Shown: positions 49,672 to 58,267 of the stretch, one piece after another
Numbering within the stretch: the stretch's first letter is position 1
Layout of the letters: each line of letters starts with the position of its first letter
Assembly: GCF_002095435.2 (NCBI RefSeq)
Contig: NZ_MJEJ02000051.1
Location: 1-64,000, forward strand
Direction: 5' to 3'
DNA from: Williamsia sp. 1138
GTDB taxonomy: Bacteria; Actinomycetota; Actinomycetes; Mycobacteriales; Mycobacteriaceae
Length of the DNA: 64,000 nucleotides
Program-made: the position numbers and the translations under genes
Notes under the pieces: model-generated
What the model was told of the DNA's origin: nothing
The model's input: only the letters and a program-made list of their open reading frames with translations
Database searches by the model: none

Positions 49672-51206
49672 GCGCTCCGGGTTCAGCTGCCGATCTGTAC
49701 ACCCTTGCGGACGACCTTCGAGCCGCATTTCGGCAGGCCGGCTATACGGCGGATGGGGTACTCGACCTGCTCGGCGACGAGGCCCACGGGGCGCTGGGCC
49801 GCGGCGAACCGGTACCGGTCCGGCGGGCGTGCGCCGACGGCGGCACACTCGGAACCCTGATCCGGCTCCTGCTCCTCGGTGACACCTGCAGCCGATCACA
49901 GGTGTCGTCCGCGCTGTCGCCGCTGGACATCGACCGGGCGATCGCCGCCGGACTCCTGGAGGTCGACGGCGCCGGGCTCTGTGCGGCCATCGATGTCCGT
50001 CCGGTGGACCTCGGGTCGGGTAACCGTTGGCTACTGTCCGACCTCGACGGAACGATGCGCCGCAGGGCGATCACCGAGGACCACGTACTCGGTGTGGGGC
50101 ACGCATCGTTGTCCCTGCTGAAGGCCACCGCGTCGGATCCCGTCGGATCCGTACTCGACGTCGGCACCGGCTGCGGAGTCCAGGCGATCCACGCCGCAGA
50201 CTTCGCCGGCCACATCACGGCGACCGACATCACCGATCGCTCCCTGGCGATGACACGAGCGGGGTTCGCCATCAACGGCATCGACCCCGGTCGGGTCACC
50301 TTGTCCAAGGGCGCGTGGTTCGGTCCCGTCGGGGGCCAGAAGTTCGACCGGATCGTCGCGAATCCACCCTTTGTCGTCGGTCCACCGGAGGTCACGCACA
50401 CGTACCGGGACTCCGGCTTGGACCTCGATGGCGCGAGCGAGCTCATGTGCCGAACTGCGCCGAAATTCCTCACCGAAGGCGGCACTGCCTCGATGTTGGC
50501 CTCATGGGTCGTCACCGGGGACGACTGGAGAACGCGAATATCGCAGTGGATCCCCGACAACGGGGTCGACGCATGGGTCGTGCAGCGCGATGTTGCCGAT
50601 CCCGCCTTGTACGTGGGCACCTGGCTGCGCGACGCCGGTCACGACCCCCGCGACCCGGCATCCGCGGAACTCGCCGACCGCTGGCTCAGACATCTCGACC
50701 GGTCCGGCGTGTCGGGCATCGGATTCGGGTTCGTCTTCCTGCGCCGCACCGACGAGCCGACCGACCTGCTCGCCGAGGAGCTCGGGCACTCGTTCGACGA
50801 TCCGATCGGGCCCGAAGCCGACGACTATCTCCGCCGCACCGCGTGGTTGCGAAGCCATGACCTGACGAACGAGCGATTCTCGGTCACCGAGGGCGCGGCC
50901 CTCGAACGGGTGGCGACTCTGGACCCCGACACCGGATGGCAGGACGTGGTGATGCGTATCCACCGTCCGGACGGTCCACGGTGGAGTCACGAGATCGACA
51001 CCCTCGGCCAGGCGCTGCTCGCAGGCCTGCGTCCGGACGGGTTGACCCTCGGCGAGATCACCGAACTGCTCGCGGTCGCAACCGGCGACGATCAGATCGA
51101 CAGGGCGGCGGTGCGGCAGCTGGTGGAGGGTTTGATCCGCCACGGAATCGTACTGCCGGCGGAATGGACCGCATCCTGCCGGGAAACCTCAGGGCACTCT
51201 CAGTAA
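49668..51206 (+). CDS. Class I SAM-dependent methyltransferase (HemK-like, two-domain)
   Basis: The 512-residue protein has an N-terminal winged-helix-like domain (about 1-150) and a Rossmann methyltransferase domain. The latter shows VLDVGTGCGVQAIHAADFAG, ITATDITDRSLAMTRAGFAI and the NPPF motif (RIVANPPFVVGPPE) of enzymes that methylate amino groups in nucleic acids or glutamine. A C-terminal domain of about 150 residues follows. Such proteins are annotated in actinobacteria as DUF7059/DUF7782 methyltransferases. The substrate is unknown. GTG 49668 overlaps the DUF3099 stop (GTGA). Confidence 0.87.
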   Translation: MSAPGSAADLYTLADDLRAAFRQAGYTADGVLDLLGDEAHGALGRGEPVPVRRACADGGTLGTLIRLLLLGDTCSRSQVSSALSPLDIDRAIAAGLLEVDGAGLCAAIDVRPVDLGSGNRWLLSDLDGTMRRRAITEDHVLGVGHASLSLLKATASDPVGSVLDVGTGCGVQAIHAADFAGHITATDITDRSLAMTRAGFAINGIDPGRVTLSKGAWFGPVGGQKFDRIVANPPFVVGPPEVTHTYRDSGLDLDGASELMCRTAPKFLTEGGTASMLASWVVTGDDWRTRISQWIPDNGVDAWVVQRDVADPALYVGTWLRDAGHDPRDPASAELADRWLRHLDRSGVSGIGFGFVFLRRTDEPTDLLAEELGHSFDDPIGPEADDYLRRTAWLRSHDLTNERFSVTEGAALERVATLDPDTGWQDVVMRIHRPDGPRWSHEIDTLGQALLAGLRPDGLTLGEITELLAVATGDDQIDRAAVRQLVEGLIRHGIVLPAEWTASCRETSGHSQ

Positions 51207-51265
51207 CTTCTCAGATCGATAATCAAAAAGTGCTGGTCACAGCGTCGGCTCCGAGGAACCTTCGT

Positions 51266-51293
51266 GGAACTATCTGGGCCGCCTCCTCCGTTG
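51266..51293 (+). promoter_or_regulatory. ECF-type (SigH/SigE-like) promoter of sigB
   Basis: GGAACT (51266-51271) and GTTG (51290-51293) are separated by 18 bases, matching the GGAAY-N17/18-GTT consensus of stress ECF sigma factors that drive sigB in mycobacteria. It ends 36 bases before ATG 51330. Confidence 0.65.
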
Positions 51294-51329
51294 AACCAAG
51301 TGAAGACAACCGCACTTGAGGAGGCCGAC

Positions 51330-52298
51330 ATGTCCAGCCCCACCACCATCCGTCCGGCGATGACCGAACAGGACCTGGATGCGCAAAGCCCGGCCGCGGA
51401 CCTTGTTCGCGTGTACTTGAACGGCATCGGCCGCACCGCACTTCTCAACGCCGAGCAGGAAGTGGAGCTGGCCAAGCAGATCGAGGTCGGGCTCTACGCC
51501 AAACACGTCCTGGCCACCCGGAAGCGTCTGTCGGCCGTCAAGAAGCGCGACCTCGCGACGCTGATCCGGGAGGGTGAGTCGGCCCGTTCGCACCTGCTGG
51601 AGGCCAACCTGCGGCTCGTCGTGTCGCTGGCCAAGCGCTACACCGGCCGCGGGATGCCGTTGCTCGACCTGATCCAAGAGGGCAACCTCGGCCTGATCCG
51701 GGCCATGGAGAAGTTCGACTACGCCAAGGGCTTCAAGTTCTCCACCTACGCCACCTGGTGGATCCGTCAGGCGATCACCCGCGGCATGGCAGATCAGAGC
51801 CGCACGATCCGGCTTCCGGTCCACCTCGTGGAGCAGGTCAACAAGCTGGCGCGGATCAAGCGTGAGCTCCACCAGCAGCTCGGGCGTGAGGCCACCGATG
51901 ACGAGTTGTCCTCGGAGTCGGGCATCCCGGCCGAGAAGATCGCCGACCTCCTCGATCACAGTCGTGACCCGGTGAGCCTGGACATGCCGGTCGGCAGCGA
52001 CGAAGAGGCACCACTGGGTGACTTCATCGAAGATGCAGAGGCCACCTCCGCCGAGAACGCCGTGATCGCAGGACTTCTGCACACCGACGTCCGCACGGTC
52101 CTGGCCACTCTCGACGAGCGGGAGCAGCAGGTGATCCGGTTGCGCTTCGGACTCGACGACGGTCAGCCGCGCACCCTGGACCAGATCGGCCGCATGTTCG
52201 GTCTGTCCCGCGAACGAGTACGCCAGATCGAGCGTGAGGTCATGTCCAAGCTGCGTCAGGGCGACCGCGCCGAGCGGTTGCGCGCGTACGCCAGCTGA
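51330..52298 (+). CDS. sigB: Alternative principal-like sigma factor SigB
   Basis: SigB is the SigA-like factor used in stress and stationary phase. The 322-residue protein lacks the SigA tail and starts almost directly in region 1.2 ([20 protein letters not shown]). Region 2 includes [20 protein letters not shown] and [20 protein letters not shown]; region 4 has [23 protein letters not shown] 51330 has GAGGAG seven to twelve bases upstream, and the length matches the mycobacterial protein. An ECF-type promoter precedes it and a 14-bp hairpin follows. As in mycobacteria it lies near ideR, here with two genes between. Confidence 0.97.
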   Translation: MSSPTTIRPAMTEQDLDAQSPAADLVRVYLNGIGRTALLNAEQEVELAKQIEVGLYAKHVLATRKRLSAVKKRDLATLIREGESARSHLLEANLRLVVSLAKRYTGRGMPLLDLIQEGNLGLIRAMEKFDYAKGFKFSTYATWWIRQAITRGMADQSRTIRLPVHLVEQVNKLARIKRELHQQLGREATDDELSSESGIPAEKIADLLDHSRDPVSLDMPVGSDEEAPLGDFIEDAEATSAENAVIAGLLHTDVRTVLATLDEREQQVIRLRFGLDDGQPRTLDQIGRMFGLSRERVRQIEREVMSKLRQGDRAERLRAYAS

Positions 52299-52325
52299 TC
52301 TCCCCAGCACTTCTCTCTCACCGGC

Positions 52326-52357
52326 CCAGCCGCCACTGAATCATCAGTGGCGGCTGG
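52326..52357. terminator. Terminator between sigB and the convergent acetyltransferase/acyl-CoA synthetase gene
   Basis: CCAGCCGCCACTGA (52326-52339) pairs perfectly with TCAGTGGCGGCTGG (52344-52357) around ATCA. There is no T-run. Confidence 0.75.
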
Positions 52358-52406
52358 TGCGTTGTGTGCACCGTGCGAGACCGGCCCGCGACCCGGGGGG
52401 GCACCG

Positions 52407-55124
52407 TCAAGCCAAACGGCGAGGCCCCGAATCGTGTTTGGTCGGCACGGCGCCCACACGCATCCGCGCTGCGAGCACCGCTACGCCCCCCGGGGTCGCG
52501 TGAATGGGGTCGCAGACCACGTCGCGTGCCTCCGGGATGTCGTCGACCAGTGCCGAGATACGGGTCACCAGATCGATCAATGCGTCTTTGTCGACCGGTT
52601 CCTGCCCGCCGTAACCCGAGAGCAGGGGCGCCGACCGCGGCGCTGCGATCAGGTCCGCGGCATCATTTTCCGTCAGCGGGAGCGCGCGATAGGCGCGATC
52701 ACCGAGGAGATCGCTGGTGACCCCGGCAAGACCGAACGACATCAGGGACCCGAAGGAAGGATCATCCCGGACCCGGATCACGGTGCTGATCCCCTTCGGG
52801 GCCATCTGCTGCACATGCAACCGCGACTCACCGGTGACCTCGGTCAGCTCGACGACGGCCAGCTCCACCGAATGCTGATCGGGTAGGTCGAGTCGCACGC
52901 CTTCCCGGTCCGCCCGGCCTCGCCAGCTCGGCGAGAAGGCCTTGATGGCCACCGGATACCCGAGTTCGTTTGCCGCCGCGACACCCTCGTCGACGCTGCT
53001 GACCTCTTTGAACGGGACGATGTGAATCCCGTAGCAGGCCAGGATCTGAACGGTTCGATCGTCGTCGAGTTCGGTGACCGCACCCGCCGACGCGGCGACC
53101 GCCTCGCGGACCAGACGCCGTGCGGTGTCGGGATCGGCGTCGGCGGGCCTGCGCACCTCCGACGCCGGCCGGGACTTCCACTGGGCATACTGCCAGGAAT
53201 GTCCGAGAGCTTCTGCGGCCCGCTCCGGCCCGGGGAACGACGGTATCGACCCTCGTGCGGGGGTGCCGCGCGCTCCCAGCACCGACAGGTTCTGCGGAAT
53301 ACCTTCGACGGCCAGGAATGTGGTGACGACAGGTTTGTCGGAGTCGGCCATACCTGACATCAAGGCCTGGGCGTACCGATCCACACTGACGGCGACCGGT
53401 GGCACGAACACCGCGATCAAGGCGTCGACGCCTTCATCGGCGGCTGCGGTTCGCACGGCCTCTTCGAACGCCTCGGGCGACGCGCTCGGTCCCAGGTCGA
53501 CCCGCTGGACGACCTCGAGCCCGAAGTGGCTCCCTGCCTCCTGAGCGAGCACGCCGAGCGCCGTGGAATTGCCGACGATGCTCACACGCGGTCCGCGCGG
53601 AAGCGGCTGGTACGCGAACACCGTCGCGCAGTCGAAGAGCTGGGGGATCGTCGCGACCTGGATGACCCCGGATTGTGCGAGCAGCGCCCGGGTGCTCTCG
53701 TCGTCGAGCGAGTGATCGACGGCGGCCATCGCGGGCGGCACCGCGCCTCGCCCGGATTTCACCGCGACCACCGGCTTACCGCTGGCGACCCTGCGCGCCA
53801 ATCGCGTGAACTTCCTGGGATTGCCGAAACTTTCGAGGTACAGCAAGACGACCTCGGTGTCCGGATCGGTGTCCCAGTACTGCAGCAGATCGTTGCCGGA
53901 GACGTCGGCACGGTTGCCTGCGGAGACGAATGTCGACAACCCGAGCTGCCGACGCGCTGCAGCGTCGAGGATGGCGATACCCAACGCACCGGACTGGCAG
54001 AAGAACCCGACCGTGCCGCGACCCGGGACCAGCGGCGCCAGGGTGGCGTTGAGGGACACCGCCGGATCTGTGTTGGCCACTCCCAAGGCATTCGGCCCGA
54101 CCAGCCGCATGCCGTGTTCACGGATCGATTCCACCAGTCGGTGCTCCGACTCGAGACCCGAGTCGCTCGTGTCCCCGAACCCGGAGGACAGCACCACCAT
54201 GGTCTTGACGCCTTTGTGCAGACAGTCGTCGAGGACTTCTTCGACGGCATCGGCCGGGACGGCGACGATTGCGAGGTCGACGGGGTCGGGAATGTCGCGC
54301 ACCGTCGAGTAGGCGCGGATCCCGCGGACTGCCCGGTGTTCGGAGTTCACCGGGAACACCGGGCCGGTGAAGCCGCCGGCGATCACGTTCGCCAGTACGG
54401 CATTGCCGACCTTCAAACGGTCGACGGAGGCTCCGATGACCGCGACGGAGGTCGGCCGGAGCAGGTTCGCGACACTGCGGGCCTCCGAGCCGCGCTCGCG
54501 GGCGTTGCGTACCGAGAGCAGCGCCTCGGAGGGATCGATCGTGAACTCCACGTGGATGGTGCTGCCGTCGAAGCTGCGGCGGACCTGGTATCCGGCATCG
54601 CGGAAGACCGCCACCATGTTGGGGTTCTCGGCCAGTACCTCTGCTTCGAAGCGCTCGAATCCGCATTCGGCGGCGGCACCTGCGAGATGCTCGAGCAGAA
54701 TCGGCCCGAGGCCGCGACCCTGGTGCTCGTCCGCCACCACGAACGCGACCTCTGCCGTGCCGTCCTTGCCATCGGCGGCCAGGCCTTCGTAGATACCGAT
54801 GGCGATGATCTCCCCGCCGAGTAATCCGACGAACGCGACACGACTGTAGTGGTCGACAGTGGTCATCCGGGCCAGCTCGCGTGGCGGGATGTGCGGGAAT
54901 GGGCCGAAATACCTCAGGTATCTGGTGCGTTCGGACAGCGCTGAGTGGAATCGGACCAGTCCGTCTGCGTCCTCGGGCACGATCGGCCGCAGGTGCACCA
55001 CGCCGCCGTCACTGGCGAGGACATCCGCGATCCAATGTCTCGGGAAATCGTGCGGTCCGCGCTTGTCGGGGGCGACCGTCAACTCTGCCGCGTCGCTGCG
55101 GTCCGGCTCTGGCAAGTCAGTCAC
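52407..55124 (-). CDS. GNAT acetyltransferase fused to ADP-forming acyl-CoA synthetase (Pat-like)
   Basis: The 905-residue protein joins two enzymes. The N-terminal GNAT domain (about 45-200) has AEVAFVVADEHQGRGLGPIL as its acetyl-CoA loop. A CoA-binding domain (SVAVIGASVDRLKVGNAVLA), a succinyl-CoA synthetase-like middle (GFFCQSGALGIAILDAAARR) and an ATP-grasp domain (ELGYPVAIKAFSPSWRGRAD) follow. Pat/YfiQ-type proteins of this layout, in either domain order, acetylate lysines of acyl-CoA synthetases. GTG 55124 overlaps the acuC stop by eight bases, so the deacetylase and this protein are coupled. The fused synthetase may be active or only regulatory; the sequence does not decide. Confidence 0.9.
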   Translation of the reverse strand: MTDLPEPDRSDAAELTVAPDKRGPHDFPRHWIADVLASDGGVVHLRPIVPEDADGLVRFHSALSERTRYLRYFGPFPHIPPRELARMTTVDHYSRVAFVGLLGGEIIAIGIYEGLAADGKDGTAEVAFVVADEHQGRGLGPILLEHLAGAAAECGFERFEAEVLAENPNMVAVFRDAGYQVRRSFDGSTIHVEFTIDPSEALLSVRNARERGSEARSVANLLRPTSVAVIGASVDRLKVGNAVLANVIAGGFTGPVFPVNSEHRAVRGIRAYSTVRDIPDPVDLAIVAVPADAVEEVLDDCLHKGVKTMVVLSSGFGDTSDSGLESEHRLVESIREHGMRLVGPNALGVANTDPAVSLNATLAPLVPGRGTVGFFCQSGALGIAILDAAARRQLGLSTFVSAGNRADVSGNDLLQYWDTDPDTEVVLLYLESFGNPRKFTRLARRVASGKPVVAVKSGRGAVPPAMAAVDHSLDDESTRALLAQSGVIQVATIPQLFDCATVFAYQPLPRGPRVSIVGNSTALGVLAQEAGSHFGLEVVQRVDLGPSASPEAFEEAVRTAAADEGVDALIAVFVPPVAVSVDRYAQALMSGMADSDKPVVTTFLAVEGIPQNLSVLGARGTPARGSIPSFPGPERAAEALGHSWQYAQWKSRPASEVRRPADADPDTARRLVREAVAASAGAVTELDDDRTVQILACYGIHIVPFKEVSSVDEGVAAANELGYPVAIKAFSPSWRGRADREGVRLDLPDQHSVELAVVELTEVTGESRLHVQQMAPKGISTVIRVRDDPSFGSLMSFGLAGVTSDLLGDRAYRALPLTENDAADLIAAPRSAPLLSGYGGQEPVDKDALIDLVTRISALVDDIPEARDVVCDPIHATPGGVAVLAARMRVGAVPTKHDSGPRRLA

Positions 55125-56397
55125 GGGGATCCTCCGGGTCGAGACCACACAATGGGTAAACAGCACGCCGGGTTGCCATGATCGTGGCGTCCGTACGGGT
55201 CTGCGCGGCGTCGGTGGTGCCGTCCATCAGTGGACCACCGCCATCACCATCCCAGGGCAGGTAATCGGTCTGGCCGCCGTCGGTCATGACTGCCACCGGA
55301 TCCGCACGTAGCGTCTCGTCGAGCATTCTGGCCTCGGCTTTCGCTGCGGCGCACCAGCTCTCGTCGATCACGGTGTCAGGATCGAGATCGGCTCCGGTGA
55401 CAGCGGAGATCAGGTGGGTCCAGCTGCGCGGTACGACGTTGATGATCCCGTACCCGCCGCCGCCTACCGCGAGCCACCTGCCCTCCGAATGTTTGTCGGC
55501 CAGGTCGCGCATCGCATAGATGGCGGCCCGCTGCCCGTCGACCGTCAGCGACAGGTCGGTCAACGGGTCTTGGAAGTGGCTGTCGACACCGCATTGGCTG
55601 ACGATGATCTGGGGCCCGAAGTTCTCGACGACACCGGGCACGATTGCGTTGAATGCTCGCAGCCACAACTTGTCCGAGGTCTCGGGCATGAGCGCGATGT
55701 TGACCGCACTCCCCCTCCCGTCCTGTTCACCGACTTCTTCGGGCCAGCCGCTGCCCGGCCACAGCGTCGCCGGATGCTGGTGCAGTGAGATCGTCAGCAC
55801 ACGTGGGTCTCCCGCAAACACCTTCTGCACGCCGTCACCGTGATGTGCGTCGATGTCGATGTAGGCGATCCGGTCGTACCCCTGCTCGAGCAGCCAGCGA
55901 ATCGCGACCGCACAGTCGTTGTAGATGCAGAAGCCGGCGGCATGGCCCGGCATCGCGTGGTGCATCCCGCCCCCGATGTTGACCGCGCGGCGCACGGATC
56001 CGGAAGCGATGGCGGCGGCGGCGGCCATCGTGCCTCCCACGAGCACGCCCGCAGCACTGTGCATCCCCTCGAACACCGGGTTGTCGACACTTCCCAGACC
56101 GAACAACCGTTCCAGGACGTGGGAGGAGCCGCCTACATAGTCATCGACCGATGACGCGCTGCGCACCGCATCCAGGTACGCCGCGGTGTGCACGGTTTGC
56201 AGCAACCTGTCGTCGACTGCCAGCGGAGGAATCGACGCCACCCCGTCGAGGACCCCGAGCGACTTCGACAGTGACATCGTCAGTGCCAGCCGGATAGGGT
56301 TCATCGGGTGCGTCGGCGCCCATCGATAGCCGAGGAAATCATCGCTCCAGATCACCGCAGCTGATTGCGCGTTCGCCGGATCGGTGTCAATGCTCAT
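55117..56397 (-). CDS. acuC: Acetoin utilisation protein AcuC (class I-like protein deacetylase)
   Basis: AcuC is a zinc-dependent histone-deacetylase-family enzyme that removes acetyl groups from lysines, for example of acetyl-CoA synthetase. The 426-residue protein keeps the catalytic histidine pair (NIGGGMHHAMPGHAAGFCIY), zinc ligands in YIDIDAHHGDGVQKVF and SQCGVDSHFQDPL, and the tyrosine loop VGGGGYGIINVVPR. TAGGCT lies six bases upstream of ATG 56397, so the mRNA should be leaderless. It is the first gene of a two-gene operon with the GNAT-synthetase fusion. It is divergent from ideR. Confidence 0.94.
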   Translation of the reverse strand: MSIDTDPANAQSAAVIWSDDFLGYRWAPTHPMNPIRLALTMSLSKSLGVLDGVASIPPLAVDDRLLQTVHTAAYLDAVRSASSVDDYVGGSSHVLERLFGLGSVDNPVFEGMHSAAGVLVGGTMAAAAAIASGSVRRAVNIGGGMHHAMPGHAAGFCIYNDCAVAIRWLLEQGYDRIAYIDIDAHHGDGVQKVFAGDPRVLTISLHQHPATLWPGSGWPEEVGEQDGRGSAVNIALMPETSDKLWLRAFNAIVPGVVENFGPQIIVSQCGVDSHFQDPLTDLSLTVDGQRAAIYAMRDLADKHSEGRWLAVGGGGYGIINVVPRSWTHLISAVTGADLDPDTVIDESWCAAAKAEARMLDETLRADPVAVMTDGGQTDYLPWDGDGGGPLMDGTTDAAQTRTDATIMATRRAVYPLCGLDPEDPRD

Positions 56398-56403
56398 TCT
56401 CCG

Positions 56404-56409
56404 AGCCTA
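56404..56409 (-). promoter_or_regulatory. -10 element for leaderless acuC
   Basis: On the minus strand TAGGCT is followed by six bases and ATG 56397. Confidence 0.55.
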
Positions 56410-56412
56410 GTT

Positions 56413-56474
56413 GGCGGAGACGGAGCGTAGCGGAGCTCGACCGGATCGGCGGAGACGGAGTGCAGCGGAGCTCT
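56413..56474. repeat. Two diverged copies of the 34-35 bp repeat between acuC and ideR
   Basis: Copy one (from 56413) contains GGCGGAGACGGAGCGTAGCG followed by GAGCTCGACC. Copy two (from 56448) reads GGCGGAGACGGAGTGCAGCG then GAGCTCTG. Period is 35. The units are related to the identical tandem at 28955-29025 and, like it, lie in a divergent intergenic region. Confidence 0.85.
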
Positions 56475-56573
56475 GCTGAGTTCGCGCGTGTGACGCATCA
56501 CCGTCGGGGAAGGGTTGACCTGAACCGGACGTTGTTACAGGTAGCCTGGTGCAGGACGAAAGGGATGGGGATC

Positions 56574-57257
56574 GTGAACGAACTGATCGACACCACTGAG
56601 ATGTATCTTCGGACGATCTACGACCTCGAAGAAGAAGGCATCGTTCCCTTGCGGGCACGTATCGCCGAACGCCTGGAGCAGAGCGGTCCGACGGTGTCGC
56701 AGACGGTCGCCCGCATGGAACGGGACGGACTTGTGCTGGTCGCCGGCGACCGCCACCTCGAGCTGACCGACAAGGGCCGTAATCTTGCGGTCTCGGTGAT
56801 GCGTAAGCATCGTCTCGCCGAGCGGCTGCTGGTCGATGTCATCGGGATGCCGTGGGAGGACGTCCATGCGGAGGCCTGCCGCTGGGAGCACGTGATGAGT
56901 GAGAACGTGGAACGCCGCCTGCTCGAGGTGCTGGATCACCCGACCACGTCACCGTATGGCAACCCGATTCCCGGCCTTGATCAGCTCGGTTACTCGGATC
57001 TGATTCCTCCGGCACCGATGACACGGATCTCAGAGCTTCCCCAGGGTGAGCCCGTCGCGGTGATCGTGCGACGGTTGTCGGAGCATGCTCAGGCAGACAT
57101 CGAGCTGATCGGCGCACTACGCGAAGCGGGTGTCGTCCCGAATGCACGGGTGAGCGTCACCGTGAACCCGACCTCGATCGTGATCAGCACCCCGGGACAC
57201 CAAGGGCTTTCACTGTCCGAGGAGATGGCGCACTCCGTTCAGGTCGAGAAGGTCTGA
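56574..57257 (+). CDS. ideR: Iron-dependent repressor IdeR (DtxR family)
   Basis: IdeR represses siderophore and iron uptake genes with Fe2+. The 227-residue protein has an N-terminal winged helix ([20 protein letters not shown]), a metal and dimerisation domain and a C-terminal SH3-like domain. Counting from GTG 56574, all ligands fall at the classical numbers: Met10, Cys102, Glu105 and His106 for the primary site; His79, Glu83 and His98 for the ancillary site. This supports that start over ATG 56565, which would add three residues. galE follows after 11 bases. In Corynebacterium dtxR is also followed by galE. Confidence 0.97.
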   Translation: MNELIDTTEMYLRTIYDLEEEGIVPLRARIAERLEQSGPTVSQTVARMERDGLVLVAGDRHLELTDKGRNLAVSVMRKHRLAERLLVDVIGMPWEDVHAEACRWEHVMSENVERRLLEVLDHPTTSPYGNPIPGLDQLGYSDLIPPAPMTRISELPQGEPVAVIVRRLSEHAQADIELIGALREAGVVPNARVSVTVNPTSIVISTPGHQGLSLSEEMAHSVQVEKV

Positions 57258-57268
57258 CCGAACTCTTC

Positions 57269-58261
57269 ATGAAACTCCTGGTCACCGGCGGCGCCGGGTA
57301 CGTGGGCAGTGTGTGCGCCCGAGTCATGGTGGAGCACGGTCATGACGTCACGATCGTCGACAACCTGAGTACCGGAAACGTCGAGGCGCTGCCTGAGGGT
57401 GTTCCCTTCATCGAGGGCAATGTCCGAGACGTCGCCGCCGACGTACTCGGTTCGGACGCCTTCGACGGGGTGCTGCATTTCGCCGCCCAGTCGCTGGTAG
57501 GTGAATCGGTCCAACACCCCGAGTTGTACTGGTACGGCAACGTCGTCGAATCGCTTGCCCTCCTCGAGGCCGTACGCACCACCAATACTCCGCGTCTGGT
57601 GTTCTCGTCGACGGCCGCCACCTACGGCGAGCCCGAATCGGTGCCCATCCTCGAGTCCGCGCCCACGCGTCCGACGAATCCCTATGGCGCGACGAAGCTC
57701 GCCATCGATCACGCGATCACGTCGTACGCGGCGGCCCATGGCCTCGCCGCCGTGTCGCTGCGGTACTTCAACGTCGCGGGTGCCTACGCCGGTGCCGGTG
57801 AGAATCGGGTCATCGAGACCCACTTGATCCCGCTCGTCCTCCAAGTCGCCCTGCGTCATCGTGAGCACATCAAGATGTTCGGGACCGACTACCCCACCGA
57901 CGACGGCACAGCCATTCGTGACTACATCCACGTCCTCGACCTCGCGCAGGCCCATGCCCTGGCCCTCGAGGCCGCGGTCGCCGGCCGTCATTCGATCTTC
58001 AACCTCGGCAGTGGCACCGGTTTTTCTGTGCGACAGGTCATTTCGGCCTGCGAAGAGGTCACCGGGCTGGAGATCCCGGTGGTCGACGCACCCCGACGCG
58101 CCGGCGACCCGGCTGTCCTGATCGCGTCAAGCGACAAGGCCATCGCAGAACTGGGCTGGTACCCCGAACACACCGATCTGTCGGTCATCGTCGCCGACGC
58201 GTGGGAGTACACCCGGGCTCTCGGCGACCGCGCTCACTCTGCGTCCCTCGCGACGCGCTGA
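57269..58261 (+). CDS. galE: UDP-glucose 4-epimerase
   Basis: GalE interconverts UDP-glucose and UDP-galactose, needed for the galactan of the cell wall. The 330-residue short-chain dehydrogenase-type protein has the NAD motif [17 protein letters not shown], the catalytic serine in [13 protein letters not shown] and the YxxxK in [15 protein letters not shown]. The C-terminal sugar-binding part includes [20 protein letters not shown]. It is cotranscribed with ideR. ATG 57269 is the conserved start. It converges with the DUF4192 gene six bases away. Confidence 0.96.
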   Translation: MKLLVTGGAGYVGSVCARVMVEHGHDVTIVDNLSTGNVEALPEGVPFIEGNVRDVAADVLGSDAFDGVLHFAAQSLVGESVQHPELYWYGNVVESLALLEAVRTTNTPRLVFSSTAATYGEPESVPILESAPTRPTNPYGATKLAIDHAITSYAAAHGLAAVSLRYFNVAGAYAGAGENRVIETHLIPLVLQVALRHREHIKMFGTDYPTDDGTAIRDYIHVLDLAQAHALALEAAVAGRHSIFNLGSGTGFSVRQVISACEEVTGLEIPVVDAPRRAGDPAVLIASSDKAIAELGWYPEHTDLSVIVADAWEYTRALGDRAHSASLATR

Positions 58262-58267
58262 TCCCTT

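Noticed and set aside
52347-52886. Plus-strand frame after sigB
   Set aside because: It is antisense to the GNAT-acyl-CoA synthetase gene and starts inside the sigB terminator.
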